Source: Kappaphycus alvarezii (taxonomy: Eukaryota > Rhodophyta > Florideophyceae > Gigartinales > Solieriaceae). Taken from it: DNA of 64,000 bases. Location of the stretch: assembly GCA_002205965.3 (NCBI GenBank), contig NADL03000102.1, forward strand, positions 124,001-188,000, in the 5' to 3' direction. The notes beneath the pieces are model-generated. The model was not told the DNA's origin, did no database searches, and saw only the letters and a list, made by a program, of their open reading frames with translations. Shown piece after piece: positions 1 through 10,311 of this stretch (positions are counted from its first letter, which is position 1; each line of letters starts with the position of its first letter). The translations under genes and the position numbers were made by a program.

Positions 1-1100
1 CATTACGAATGTCGCCTTTATGGAGCGAATGCCCCATTCTGCACTCTGTCGCTCGCTCTGCATTGCTCTTTGTAAAAGTGTGTCCACAGCGGCTAAGTAG
101 GATGACTCGGGAATTTCACTTGTCTCGTTCGCCTTTCTGCTGCGCACTATCTTTCCATTACTGACCCTAGTGTTATTACAAATGCCGTTTCACCCAGAAT
201 AGCAAATCCAGATGGCGTCAACTCATCTGATAGTTCAGAGTAATACAAGCCAGAAGCAGAGGCAAGTTTGTTGTCATGCCAACTGCCAGGATAGTTCACA
301 GCAGAGTGAATTAATTTTCCAAAGAAGTTAAACACAAACAAGTCCGTAACCTCCACAGATGTCGTAAAAGCCTCATAAAAGGCGTTGTGTAAATTTGGTT
401 CATTATAATCAGCGCACGGCATTCGACCATCGTCAGTTATTGCAAAAATTCCCTGCAGAAGCGGACCATGAAGCCGTTTGGAACAAAGCAAGTTTGCGGA
501 AGCCTCCATTTCAGGTATAGTTGGCCAGCGAATTTTACACTCCTTCTGTTTCTTGACCACACGCCTAATCACCTCTAAACTGTAGTCCAACCACACAAAA
601 ACGGAGCTGTTAGTTACACCAAATGGAGGGCATAGTTTGTACATCGAGCATTTGTCGTTTAGGTACCAAAGAGTCAATCCGAGCAAATCAACAGAACGTA
701 AAATTGGATGTCTTCCTCTTGTCTTTGGTCCGTGTCGAAACGGGCTCCCATAGTTAATGAGCTGTCGTTCTGCCTCAAACCAGGGGAGGAGGTAATCCTC
801 GACGAAAGTTCGAGTAAAGTTTGTTGTAAGCAGAAAGTCATCGCCTGTACCACAGGACAGAATCTGGTTCCACGGGGTTGAGCCGGAGCGTCTAATCGGA
901 TAGAGCAGCGCGGCTCGGCGGAATTTTGCCCTGCGTCGAGACCGATTGGGGCGCCGGGGTCGCGCTCGGGATCGACGAATTCGGAAGGCGACTATCGCAA
1001 CATTGAGGGATGCAGCTGAAACTGCCAAGGCAGCCAAAGCCTTTCGTCTTATTGGATGCATAGCGGTTGGGGGTGTGTTCGATATGACGTATGGTGTCAT
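1..1100 (-). pseudogene. Harbinger/PIF-type DDE transposase, frameshifted and cut by window edge
   Basis: A 317-codon frame (147-1100) resembles the DDE_Tnp_4 nuclease of PIF/Harbinger DNA transposons, which cuts and joins element ends. The N-terminus is very basic (residues 14-66). Residues about 217-280 carry the DDE signature: FAITDDGRMPC (first acidic site, about 223-224) and NYPGSWHD (second Asp, 276). ILGETAF (301-307) sits where ILGDSAY is usual. The frame stops at 147, but the next frame continues the same protein to the window edge, reading GKIVRSRKANE and then SAEWGIRSIK, the usual C-terminal family motif. One frameshift therefore lies at about 147-165. The start could be residue 14 (position 1061). 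It is probably a dead or damaged copy; the second Harbinger gene (Myb-like) is not visible. Confidence 0.85.
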
Positions 1101-1162
1101 ATCTGATACTTACTGGCACCTCCAAAACACAATTTTATGTCAAATCTGGCATGTGGCAAAGT

Positions 1163-1187
1163 GGAGAGACACCCCAGGGGTCTCTCC
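1163..1187. repeat. Short hairpin next to the transposase
   Basis: GGAGAGA pairs with TCTCTCC and CCCC with GGGG around one A, with a CA bulge. It lies about 60 bp upstream of the Harbinger reading frame. It may be part of an element terminal inverted repeat, but no partner was found because the other end lies outside the window. Confidence 0.4.
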
Positions 1188-1501
1188 AGTTGATCATATT
1201 TGGCGGAATTTCACCACTTTTTAAGGGCTCTCATTGGTATGCTTTTTGGCGAATTGGCGAACCGGCATCTCCCGAATGCACCCAATAAAGACACCCCCGT
1301 TTTTCCCCAAGTATTAATTTAAGTATTGCAATTTTAATTTCTACAAAGAAAACTTCTCAGAAATTAATGATTCCGTACAAATAGTTGCAATTAATTGCCA
1401 GGGCAATACAGTTTATCCGAGCCCTGGCGAGGTGTACGGTACGAGGGATATGTACGTAAGTTCGTCCAGTATTTGGTTGGTGCCGGGGGCGTGTTCACGC
1501 A

Positions 1502-1831
1502 GTGAGGAAATTCCCCTGCTTCTTCCAACAGGATAGTGCGTACTTTCAGTATACGCACATCCCTCAATGCGGCAGTTCCGTCAAGCGCAGAAGGTACGAA
1601 CCCCTGCTCGCGACTTCCGCTAGAGGAAGGCTTGCGCCTATCCCGATATCTACCCTCGGAGGCTGGCACCTATACTCGTACGCGGTGCTAACCGATGTCG
1701 CGAGGAACGTGGCCATCCAAGCGATGGAGACCTACGGCAAGGTTAGAGCGGTGCTTACCCAAAGGCACGCTGCCGTGGCCATCATGCTTAACGCGGCATG
1801 CCTGCTGGCTGGCATTGAGCCGGCCCTGTAA
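1502..1831 (+). mobile_element. LINE 3'-end fragment (C-terminus of RLE-type retrotransposon protein)
   Basis: The last part of this frame, ending IMLNAACLLAGIEPAL, matches the C-terminal tail of the LINE proteins elsewhere in the window. Shared elements are a PISTLGGWH-type motif (compare PFPISTLGGW at 53.4 kb and LPLSTSGGWH at 49.2 kb), then an ALA-rich helix with QRHAA and NAACL. Only the last 80-100 residues survive; reverse transcriptase and nuclease core are absent. This fits a 5'-truncated insertion, the usual fate of LINE copies. The codons before about 1600 are not clearly homologous. Confidence 0.7.
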
Positions 1832-1859
1832 GGAATGTTATATGGTGTACCCAGTGATG

Positions 1860-1945
1860 ACTTGTCCCGCCCAACGCACTCTAAGCCGCGTGGATACCGA
1901 CCACATCTTCCATACATTAAAGTAACCCAAAAATTCCCTCGTGGA
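1860..1945 (-). repeat. Copy 1 of a conserved short repeat encoding GYFNVWKMWS
   Basis: On the minus strand this segment reads EFLGYFNVWKMWS in an open frame of about 90 codons. About 80 bp of similar DNA recurs at 60,950-61,065 and a shorter part at 60,495-60,537. Between copies 1 and 3 the core differs only at three third-codon positions of this frame. The family is not recognised. Confidence 0.6.
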
Positions 1946-2360
1946 GTCGAAGGCAATGGGGAGGAAATCGGGGCCAGGGTCGCGGTCTTGGCCATCGTAG
2001 GGGGGCGCCAGGTAACGTGTGAGCTTGCGTTCCAGATCCCTGGGCTTCTCCCGCTGGGCGAGGTCAGCGGCAACATTGCCGCTGCCAGGGTGGCCATTAT
2101 TGTAGCAGCAGCCTTGCATGGCGAGACCTAATGAGATACTTTACCACTGCCGTTTTGAACTGCGTACTGTGTACAGTACTGGACAACACCATTCAAATTA
2201 ATAGCTTACATCAACCCTGAATGAATCATTACAGATGCGGTTGTTATGTACACGTGTAATGAACTGTAAGCAATGCTGTTCTACAGATTGATCCTCCGCC
2301 CACCGTCTGGATTAATTTGAATGCCTCGCATGTTCAACCTTCGTTACTCACGGGTCGCTA

Positions 2361-3662
2361 TTGATCCATCTACCTCAATCTACCAGTATGCCATCTCGTC
2401 CCCCTTCCGCGCATTCTCTCCGTTCCCTTTTGAATCTTCCGGGAAAGCCTCCCATCGCCCTTCCTCTCCGTCCATCGCATCCTGAGGACCTCCACCTCGC
2501 GAAACTGCTTTCTTCCTCCCACACCTCCCAATCCCCCGTTCATCTTCTGGTTCCATCTGATTATCCCCATCCTCTCAATTCCTTTCAGTCCTGTAAAGTT
2601 CACACCGTTCCAACCAAAAATACGTCCTCCTCCGCCCTTCGACCATTCGTGCGAACCGCTCTGCAGAACGGTTTATCCACTGTCGTTCTATCCGATACTT
2701 CTGTCGACCGTATTCAGGCCGCCGTTCTTAAGCAACAGATACTGTCCGATCAGACTGTTCCTCATGATCTTCAAGTCGTTCCTGAAGGAGTCCTCACCTA
2801 CCATCGCCCCCTTCTCCATCAGTCTCCGCAGCAACTTGAACATATCCTCCCGCAACTCGCCCCACATACCCGCTCTCGTCTCTCTTCCCTTTTTGGCGAC
2901 TCTGTGTCCTTTTCTCAGCTTTTGTCACACACGGAAAACATTCATGATATGATCGTCCACCGAAATTCCATGTCCGACTTTCTCTTGAAACAATGCGTCT
3001 TACAAGCCAGTCATTGGGGCTACCTCGCTGTCAGGCGCTCGCTGTTGGCCGAATGGTACCACTCCGATCGACGTTGCATCGCGCTACATGTCATATCGAG
3101 ACTCATCGCCCATGTCTCTGGGAATCCGGTCTCACCCCAAGATGAACAATTAGTCCGCTTGGCTGACGAGATCTTGCAAATCAATCAAAAGGGAACTCTA
3201 CAGAATATGCCAAAAGGAAGAACTGTCGGCGGTGTCGTTGTCCGCCCCGCCACCGGCCGCTTTGCCAAACGCCTTATTACTCGTCGCAGTCATTCGCACA
3301 CTCAGGGAACGGAGGAGGTTATGCTTTGGGTTCGGGAGCCGGATCAGGAATCTGGTCGAATGCAGAGCAGACGCCTGAGAGGAAATTGGGCCTGCTTGCC
3401 ACTACAAATTGATGGGCCTGGTGTGTATTGGGATGACCGTTTTGTTATTCAGGTTAGTAGTCTTCAAAGAATGCGGCCCTTGGATGGAATGGAGGTGCTT
3501 TTGAGTGCGTTGGATGATGGTGACGAGACTCCGGATTGGGCCGCCGGAGACTTGTATGTCAGGCAGATGCGCAGGGTCGATTGGGATATGGTGGCCCGAG
3601 AGGTTTGGTGGGGGGCAAGCTGTGCCATATCACTGTGTCAGAGGATTGCCCGCGATTTTTGA
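2361..3662 (+). CDS. TilS-like (tRNA-Ile lysidine synthase family) protein without PP-loop
   Basis: This 433-codon intact frame resembles TilS only in overall order, so the call is tentative. TilS modifies C34 of tRNA-Ile(CAU) in bacteria and organelles. Residues 31-66 align with the strand-loop-helix region that normally holds the SGGxDS ATP-binding PP-loop, but here it reads LRPSHPED, so the ATP site appears lost. Residues about 92-150 (RPFVRTALQNGLSTVVLSDT, then RPLL) fit the ARE..R, HHxDDQxET and RPLL blocks, with the HxxDD acidic pair reduced. Residues about 205-275 resemble the helical domain, and 290-390 (TVGGVVVRP, LWVREPD) the C-terminal substrate domain. A later start at residue 10 (2388) is possible. 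It may be an inactive paralogue or an unrelated protein. No introns are evident. Confidence 0.4.
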   Translation: MIHLPQSTSMPSRPPSAHSLRSLLNLPGKPPIALPLRPSHPEDLHLAKLLSSSHTSQSPVHLLVPSDYPHPLNSFQSCKVHTVPTKNTSSSALRPFVRTALQNGLSTVVLSDTSVDRIQAAVLKQQILSDQTVPHDLQVVPEGVLTYHRPLLHQSPQQLEHILPQLAPHTRSRLSSLFGDSVSFSQLLSHTENIHDMIVHRNSMSDFLLKQCVLQASHWGYLAVRRSLLAEWYHSDRRCIALHVISRLIAHVSGNPVSPQDEQLVRLADEILQINQKGTLQNMPKGRTVGGVVVRPATGRFAKRLITRRSHSHTQGTEEVMLWVREPDQESGRMQSRRLRGNWACLPLQIDGPGVYWDDRFVIQVSSLQRMRPLDGMEVLLSALDDGDETPDWAAGDLYVRQMRRVDWDMVAREVWWGASCAISLCQRIARDF

Positions 3663-4093
3663 GCGCAATGGTGAAGGGGATGCCATAAACACCGTGGGCA
3701 TGTTTCTTGCGTCACCCCATCTCGGCATTTCCGGCAGTGGTAATTTGGTATTTACAGCTGTCAGGGTACCAAGGATTAGGTGTTTACCAAAACATATTGA
3801 GCCTGGCTTTTGTATGGACGACTTCAACGGGGGAGGGGAGGTTAGTGAAGCATGACCGGACGATAATGAGCAATCTCACTGAGTCACTACTGTCGGTTGC
3901 CGTGAGGGCGTTTCACTCGCTGTAAGATTATGTCTCTCCTTTGCAGCACATGATGACATCCAATTTTGTTTAGGACTCCATACATGGAGAACTGAGACGA
4001 CGTCCCGAGTAAGTTTGCCTCTGTTTTTGCTGTCAATCCAATCGGGCGATTCCCACACCAGCTGCAATAGCTGCATTTTACGCGTTTCTATCC

Positions 4094-5791
4094 TTGAAAT
4101 ACAAGCGCCACATATGTACCCCTGGCCTACTCGTAGTTCATTTCATTGAGCATCCTAGAGTAAGCATGAATCAATCGACTTCGCAATATCAAGTGCATAT
4201 TCAATGGTTTGCAAGCAGTGACGAAGACGATGACGACCCCTTTTACGTGCGTGGGAAGGCCCATTGCAGGACGAGCACCTCAACAATTGGGGAACCCGTC
4301 ACATCATGTGATAGCTCCTCTTTGACATCTCCAGATAACAAACCAAGTAGGCGCCACTCTTTGTCGATTAGTTCCAGCTTTTCCTCAATAGCCTCATCCG
4401 GGCGGGCAGCACTAAAGACGTCTTCCAGAAACCTTACTTCCGCAGAAGCTCTTAGTGTTTTCAAACGGTGTGTGGAAGTACTACGTCTTTTAAAAGACAC
4501 CCGAGTTGTAGAGCAGGCGGTTTACACAATGAGGGCACTTAGCATCGCTAAAGTTGTAACTTGCAATCAGGTTCTTGAGCATGATGTAATCGGGCCTGTT
4601 TCTCGCATTTTAGCGGCTCATTCAGTGAATTCTTCGTTATCAGAGGAGATTTGTCGCTTCTTGGCTCTGGTTTTTGAAAGGTCCAAGGCAGCGCGAAGTA
4701 TCTTTCTGGAGGAAAATGGCGTTGAAAGTTTGCGAACCCTAATGGAGACCCATTTCGAGCTTTACTCAAGCACTGTGGAGTCCGGAATGAAAGCCATGAG
4801 CGAGCTTTGCCGCGAGGGACATGTAGTGAGGACTGCAATTTTTCAGTCACGTACTTTGGAGTGGGTCATGGTTTGTGTGCGGCAGTGGCGGGCATCGCGA
4901 TCGTTACTGAACACTGCTTTGCAGTGTCTCGAGCGAGCTGTGATGCGTGAGAAGACCAACAAAAACCACGTCGTTTCGCTGGGGGTGATCCAGGAACTGC
5001 TGTACCTGCTGCACCATTTCAACGATGATTGCGTGCTTCTTTACAGATGCATCAAACTGCTGAATACCGTAATCGAATCAAACGAGGAGCACGCTCACCT
5101 GAGTCTTTCCGAGGGGATTATGGAGAGGGTCATCCATTCATTGAGACTCTTCCCGCACAAGCTGGAGCTGGTTTCTTGCGCATCAAAGGCAGTGGAGCTG
5201 TTGTGCCATGACGGCTATGGGCGTCAAAAGGCAGTGACGGAAAATTGCGCAGAAGTTCTTGTTGAGGCTTTCCAACAAACAGTGCTGCGGGGTAAGGATG
5301 TTGGGACCTCTTCCCATCGAAAAGCAGCGCTAAACTGCGTCGCAGCAATTGAATATCTCTCCCTTGAGCCAGCGACTCACGTCCAGCTTTTCCAAATCGA
5401 GCCCGTCAATGCTGTTGGGTGGACGACTTCTCAGTATGAGGACTACGTAGCGGCGGGAGAGGCTGCAGTTTCTTTTTTTCGGGCAATAACTCTCGAGGCA
5501 AGCGAAAGTTCAAGACGGAGTTTCTTTTTTGCAAGGAGGAGACCAAGTATTCCTATTCTGGAGCAAATCTTGAGAATCTCGGGAAGAATCCTATGCAGGT
5601 ACCCTGGAAATAGAAAGATCGCTGACAAAGTTTGCAACATGTTTTTAGAAGAGTGCACGGTTGGGCGCACAGCCCTCGTAAAAGGGACGTGCTCCGACTT
5701 GCCGGGTATCGTTCAGCAGGTTGTTGAGCTACAGCCGGCTGAAGATGACCTGATAAACGTAGCAGTATCCCTAGTCATGAAAATTAGGTGA
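4094..5791 (+). CDS. Armadillo-like helical repeat protein
   Basis: The frame has 565 codons; the conserved-looking protein probably starts at Met25 (4166). Residues 40-50 are acidic (DEDDDD) and residues about 75-115 are serine-rich, likely disordered and phosphorylatable. From about 118 to the end the protein is a run of amphipathic helices spaced about 40 residues apart, with ARM/HEAT-style phrases such as SLRTLMETH, VIQELLYLLHHF and ALNCVAAIEYL. Such folds are protein-binding scaffolds. No catalytic motif is visible, and the specific family (importin, UNC-45, rotatin-like and so on) cannot be named. It is a single uninterrupted exon on the same strand as the upstream TilS-like gene, about 430-500 bp away. 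It is a likely real gene of unknown role. Confidence 0.7.
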   Translation: MKYKRHICTPGLLVVHFIEHPRVSMNQSTSQYQVHIQWFASSDEDDDDPFYVRGKAHCRTSTSTIGEPVTSCDSSSLTSPDNKPSRRHSLSISSSFSSIASSGRAALKTSSRNLTSAEALSVFKRCVEVLRLLKDTRVVEQAVYTMRALSIAKVVTCNQVLEHDVIGPVSRILAAHSVNSSLSEEICRFLALVFERSKAARSIFLEENGVESLRTLMETHFELYSSTVESGMKAMSELCREGHVVRTAIFQSRTLEWVMVCVRQWRASRSLLNTALQCLERAVMREKTNKNHVVSLGVIQELLYLLHHFNDDCVLLYRCIKLLNTVIESNEEHAHLSLSEGIMERVIHSLRLFPHKLELVSCASKAVELLCHDGYGRQKAVTENCAEVLVEAFQQTVLRGKDVGTSSHRKAALNCVAAIEYLSLEPATHVQLFQIEPVNAVGWTTSQYEDYVAAGEAAVSFFRAITLEASESSRRSFFFARRRPSIPILEQILRISGRILCRYPGNRKIADKVCNMFLEECTVGRTALVKGTCSDLPGIVQQVVELQPAEDDLINVAVSLVMKIR

Positions 5792-7001
5792 TACTACGTA
5801 TCTTGATTGTAAACCGACGTGCTTAAACTTATCAATACCATCAATTCGATTGGTATGCGTCCCTTCAGTGAGCAAGGTAGATGAAGACTGCTGCTGACAA
5901 AACCCAGGACGTAGATGCACCGAAAATAAGCAATACGAACGAACAATTTTCACCTGAGTGCGGCTGAGATTGTCTGTAGAGGTTTAATCGTCTAATCGCG
6001 ATATTCGACGAACTAAATCACGATGGGGCGAAGAATTGTGGGCAACGAGGCCTGCAAAGTTTACAGCAGATGCGTTATGAAAGCCATGTTTGTGGTCATA
6101 GCAAGTGTAGTTAAAAACCTATGCGAATCTACGCTTGATCTTTTCTCAAGCGGCCTCAACTCTTTTGCAACTGAGAACACATAGGTACCAACCTCGTTGC
6201 GACACTGGCCCATTTTGTAGTTGTCACTGGGCATGGCTACATGTTCAGCCCAACATTGTACGAAAGCAGCCTGCTGGAAACTTTTGTCAAGATTGTTTAG
6301 GATGTGAGTATTTGTTCAAACCTCATTTCTACGTGATATTCCGGTCTGAAACAACCTTTGACAGGCAGTAGTTCAAGTTGGGTTCACGGGTCTCACTAGA
6401 TTTTGTGCTGAACCAATAGTGATGGCACTGCCAGCGAGCCTCAACAAAATTTTCTTAGTGAAGTCGTAACTGGTGTGGTCAGCCTCCTGGAATGAAAAAG
6501 GCCTCTGATACTCCATCTGAGGGATTCGAGGAAACCGCGCACCTATTGTACGCACATTCGCATTTGCTCTGACTGAGTTTAACCAAGACAACAGAACCAC
6601 TTGAGCATGGACGCGTACGAAAGAAAAATGGCCACAGTCGCAACTGTGTTATCTCTGGAGCAACTTGATTGTCTAATTTGGAGGGTTGCAAGCATAGTAA
6701 GGCAGCTGAAATGGCGTGCCCCATTCAGGGAAAAGCACAACGTTTAAAAGCGGTACCGCCGATTCCATCGCTTATGCTTCATTCCTTTTTTTTACTTCCT
6801 TTCGCCCATCCTTCTCCTTTTCGTGATTGCTCTTCCGTTGAGCTCAAGGTTCAATTTTCATTTTAGATTTGATTTGCGATACATTTAGGTGACCACTGGA
6901 CAATAACGACGAAATACGAAACAAGTGTCTTCTCCCCATTTCATAACTCACACAATTCGAATTATACGATGACGACATGATTGTTGCTCGTTTAGAAGCA
7001 G
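5792..7001. other. Intergenic, no supported feature
   Basis: Only short frames (under about 85 codons) occur here, with no recognisable domain, RNA gene or repeat. It probably contains the 3' end of the ARM gene and the 5' region of the next gene. Confidence 0.5.
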
Positions 7002-7151
7002 TTGCTGCAAGTCCCCACTGGAAGTTCATCACATGGAAAATACTGTTTGCGAAGACTGCATTGCTTCGAAAGACCTGTAAAGCACACTGCCGGCAATATC
7101 TTCAACGCGCGGCCTCCGAAATACAGCAAATGGCAATTGTGGAAGGCTGCT

Positions 7152-7889
7152 ATGAAACAAAACGCTCCTCACAATGGATATACAAGGAGAACATTGGGTC
7201 AGCAATTTGGCAGCAGTGAACGTGGAGGGACCAAGCAGAAATCCGCATCTGGACCATACTGCAGACAAAGTGCTAGGATAGAAACAAGTGGTGTACCAAG
7301 TGACATATCGGGGGTTCGCTCTAGTCTCTTCCGCACGCCGCGTCGTACCGATGATGCCACTCAAATAGACTCAGAATCTTCTGTTTCCAGTCATGGGCAA
7401 AAAGGAAGACCGCAACGTAAATACGAAGAAAACGACTATGACGCTGTAGGCACTGTTTTTCTTGCTGGAGGTTTTCAGAGCGCTGAAATGAACGATATTA
7501 TTACTGCCGCGAGGAATAGTAAGAAAGGCAAGGGCAAACGCCGATATCCATTAGGAATTCCAATGTATCTACACTTTCCTTGCCCACGAAAATCATTGTA
7601 TGCCGCCATTCTGCTACTGCTCCTTTTTCTTATCCCAATTGTTGCGGTAAGAATGACTTTGCGAGACGATTACCGTCGTATACTGGATGAAAACTCAACG
7701 CGGCTGATTATTGCGCGATTACTTCGGGCCCTAGAGGGTGATGCAAAAGACCTGAGAGCAAAGGCTTTGTGGCACAATCACATAGTGATCACCGACACAA
7801 ACCGAATTCTTGTCCCAGAGTCGTTTGAGAGCAGGTACAATGCCGAGGTAGCCCCTGTGTTGGAAAATCATATGGACAAATTGGGATGA
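7152..7889 (+). CDS. Single-pass membrane protein with CHASE4-like sensor start (5' part of a split frame)
   Basis: The first ATG in this frame is at 7152; the open frame itself begins earlier, at 7002. The first about 145 residues are polar, basic and probably cytosolic. A transmembrane helix (SLYAAILLLLLFLIPIVAV) lies at about residues 149-167. It is followed by an outward segment with helices and LWHNHIVITDTNRILVPESF, which resembles the start of CHASE/CHASE4 ligand-binding domains (dA.W.. then v.d.n). The frame stops at 7889, but the +1 frame continues without a break as NHIWTNWDETKTSDLVCDPD. One frameshift therefore lies at about 7870-7885 and the two parts form one protein. A sequencing indel, a tiny intron or a real mutation are all possible. 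No kinase or cyclase domain follows. Confidence 0.5.
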   Translation: MKQNAPHNGYTRRTLGQQFGSSERGGTKQKSASGPYCRQSARIETSGVPSDISGVRSSLFRTPRRTDDATQIDSESSVSSHGQKGRPQRKYEENDYDAVGTVFLAGGFQSAEMNDIITAARNSKKGKGKRRYPLGIPMYLHFPCPRKSLYAAILLLLLFLIPIVAVRMTLRDDYRRILDENSTRLIIARLLRALEGDAKDLRAKALWHNHIVITDTNRILVPESFESRYNAEVAPVLENHMDKLG

Positions 7890-9462
7890 AACGAAAACGA
7901 GCGATTTGGTATGTGACCCCGATGAGCATTTGCTATTGGGATTTTCTCTGACAAAGTCCGGCAATTTACCGGCAGGGATATCTTACGAACGCCCCTGCAA
8001 ATTTCGATACCGGACAAAGCGGTGCATACAAGAAAAGCGAGTTTCAGATATTCGTGACCTTGCGTTGACGCTTCCCTCTGTTTCAAGCAGACACACCTTT
8101 GCAGTTCAGATGGGAGAAGATCGGGCCCCAAGGCATGACAATTCCGATGTACCGACTCCGAGAAGACTGATACCATTTGGCAAGATCACCAGCCCGTTCC
8201 AAATCGAACTCTCAGATGGTGCAAGACTTGTTCTGCAGCGATATTGTGGTAAAAATCGGGAAAATTTTGCCGAGGACCTTGACATATTACCGGTGACCAA
8301 GGAAAACACAAGAATCATTACGATATATGAACTGAAGCGACTCTTCTCGCTGTGGGCAAGATCCAGTGACCACTTTCTAGCAGCATCTGGGAACGTGTGG
8401 GACCGTCTGCAACTGTCCAGATTAGCAATGGATCCTCTCGATCACTCCCGCCACACATTTTCACTGCACCAATTGAGAGACATCCTGCTGCCCACGTTTC
8501 TGATATCAGCGCATACTGAGCCCATACAAGAACCTGACAAAATGGAGGTGAGTGCGTCGAAAATAGAAGACGAGGGCGCAGAGGTGATACTAGTACCCAG
8601 CGGCGCAAAACCTCCGCTCCCCGACGACAATTCCAGTCCCCCAGAACGAGTCAAAGACAGGACAAATTTGACAGACAACAAAGCCGATACAACACACCAC
8701 GACCAGGACGTAAGCGACATTGAAAGGGATAGTATCGACAAAGACGACAAGAGCCATTCAAGGCGTTCTACGGCGTACCCCACAGCCCCCTCTTCAATGC
8801 CCGCAACTGGCGGCAGCTCCAACGCACACGACGATGAGCCCTCTACCCAACAGACGACCAGCGATGTCCCGGGGCAATCACAAGTGTCGGACGACGGGGC
8901 AAGCGAGGAAGCCGTAGCCAATGCGGACGTGCCTGCAGACAGCGAGGAGGATGAAGAGGACAGCGGCGAAAAGACGCAAGCCAAAGACAAGGCCAGTGTC
9001 GCTGGCGCCGCAGCAGGATCAGGGCAAGACCCGAGCGGGCCGGGTGTTTCGCCGGCGACGTTGCGACACAGGGCGCATGCGCAGCATGTGGGTAGTGGTG
9101 GCGGTGGGGATGGCGGGCAGGGAAACGGGCAGGCGAGGTATCATGGGGCGAGTTTGCTAGGGGGGATGGGCGGAAGGCAGTGGGGAGGGCAGTTAGGGGC
9201 GGGAGGGGCGGGGATGTGGCAGGAGGAGGAGGTGCGGAGGAGGAGGGTTGGGCAAGGTGGAGGTGTTGGACATGATTTGGAGTCACGGGGGCCGTATGTG
9301 GGGAGGCAGCAGTGGACGGGGGGGGTGCAGCAGCGGCAACGGCCGGTTGCGGGTGGCGGTGGAGTCGTGGCAAGCAGGCATGTTGGGAGACGAGAGTGGA
9401 TGGCAGGTGAACGATCGGCGAGGGACGGCAATGTAGTTACACGTGGATTTGATGCTCAATGA
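7889..9462 (+). CDS. Continuation of the CHASE4-like membrane protein; acidic and Gly-rich tail
   Basis: This part has no ATG of its own near the start, and the frame is open upstream into the preceding frame, so it is read as the same gene. LVCDPDEHLLLGFSL resembles the D..G.v..g strand of CHASE4 sensors. Next comes a moderately conserved-looking region to about 8540 (SPFQIELSDGARLVLQRY, then IYELKRLFSLWARS) with no second membrane helix. From about 8570 the protein becomes an acidic, Ser/Asp/Glu-rich and then Gly/Gln/Arg-rich low-complexity tail. A perfect donor-like GTGAGT sits at 8548-8553, where the ordered part ends. The low-complexity tail could therefore be partly intron or non-coding. 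No output domain is recognisable. Confidence 0.4.
9196..9213 (+). other. G-quadruplex-type motif
   Basis: Four G-runs (4, 3, 4 and 4) are separated by single bases. They lie in a strongly G-rich coding-strand stretch (about 9100-9390). Confidence 0.6.
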
Positions 9463-9741
9463 CAAGAGTAAGGGGAAAGTACTGTAAGTTTGTTCTATAC
9501 TGTAATGTAGATCTAGGGTTTTGTATTACCTTTACAGTAGAGTTTCTCGCGGCTACATTTATATTTATATTTGTACCGATTGCTTGATGCAGAGAAGCCG
9601 ATGCCGATTCGATGCAAATGCAAATGCAAATATCAACAGCTTGCGAGACACAAGTGCAGCTCCAGCTGTCCGGCTGCAGCGTATCCGCGTATCCCTTCAC
9701 CTTGAACCCTTCACCCCGCCCCGCCCAAAGCTTCCAAGTGA

Positions 9742-10311
9742 ATGAATCCGCCACCTCCACCGTCATCCACACTCCAACCACAACCTCCGCCCTCTACTCC
9801 ACACGCCCCAACCAAACAACAACCAACTCCCACCACCCCCGTCTTCCGCACCTACCCCTTCCCCCCCTCCACCCAACCCCTCACCTACCCCCTCCCCCCG
9901 TCCAACAGACCCCCCCCTCCCACCCACCACGCCTTTCGAAAACGCCTCCTCCAACGCTGCAAGCAGCAGCAACCCTCCCCCAAAAATCACCCCCTCCCTC
10001 CCCTCCCCACCCACCGCAACATCCGCCGCAAACTCCACCAACTCCACCTCCACCGCCTCCGTCTCATCGCCGCCGAATTCCGCACCGCCGTCACAACTCA
10101 AGATCGCATCCAGCTCAAGCAAGATCTCACCACCCTCCCACACTCCACCCTCCGCCACTGCTTCCGCCTCCTCACCCGCTCCCTCCCCGCTTCCAACACG
10201 CCCACGCGCCAACTCCGCGTCCACATGCATGCCATCCCTGACCCTCTCGTCCGCGAGTTGCAGTTGATCGTCATGCTCCATCGCGGTCACTTGCAACTCC
10301 CGTCCGACTGA
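9742..10311 (+). CDS. Small proline-rich protein with NET-like domain
   Basis: The frame has 189 codons, starting at ATG 9742. Residues 1-90 are almost only Pro, Ser, Thr and Gln. Residues 91-115 are basic and His/Arg/Leu-rich. Residues about 117-177 resemble the NET (extra-terminal) domain of BET/TAF14-type chromatin proteins: a helix beginning TTQDRIQLKQDLTTLP, a second helix, then LRVHMHAIPDPLVRELQLIV, which fits the family pattern of a strand-like E/I-rich segment and L...RELE-type helix. NET domains bind short basic peptides of chromatin regulators. No bromodomain is present. The strand is strongly C-rich, so long open frames also exist on the other strand by composition. The NET match favours this frame. 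The start is close to 10 bp repeats and no intron is seen. Confidence 0.45.
   Translation: MNPPPPPSSTLQPQPPPSTPHAPTKQQPTPTTPVFRTYPFPPSTQPLTYPLPPSNRPPPPTHHAFRKRLLQRCKQQQPSPKNHPLPPLPTHRNIRRKLHQLHLHRLRLIAAEFRTAVTTQDRIQLKQDLTTLPHSTLRHCFRLLTRSLPASNTPTRQLRVHMHAIPDPLVRELQLIVMLHRGHLQLPSD

Noticed and set aside
8442-9373. Two long minus-strand frames opposite the CHASE-like gene tail
   Set aside because: Low-complexity Ser/Pro/His mirror images of the acidic and Gly-rich plus-strand region, with no domain.
9763-10296. Long acidic, Gly/Glu-rich frame on the minus strand opposite the NET-like gene
   Set aside because: It arises from the C-rich plus strand and is low-complexity throughout; the plus-strand frame has a domain-like region.
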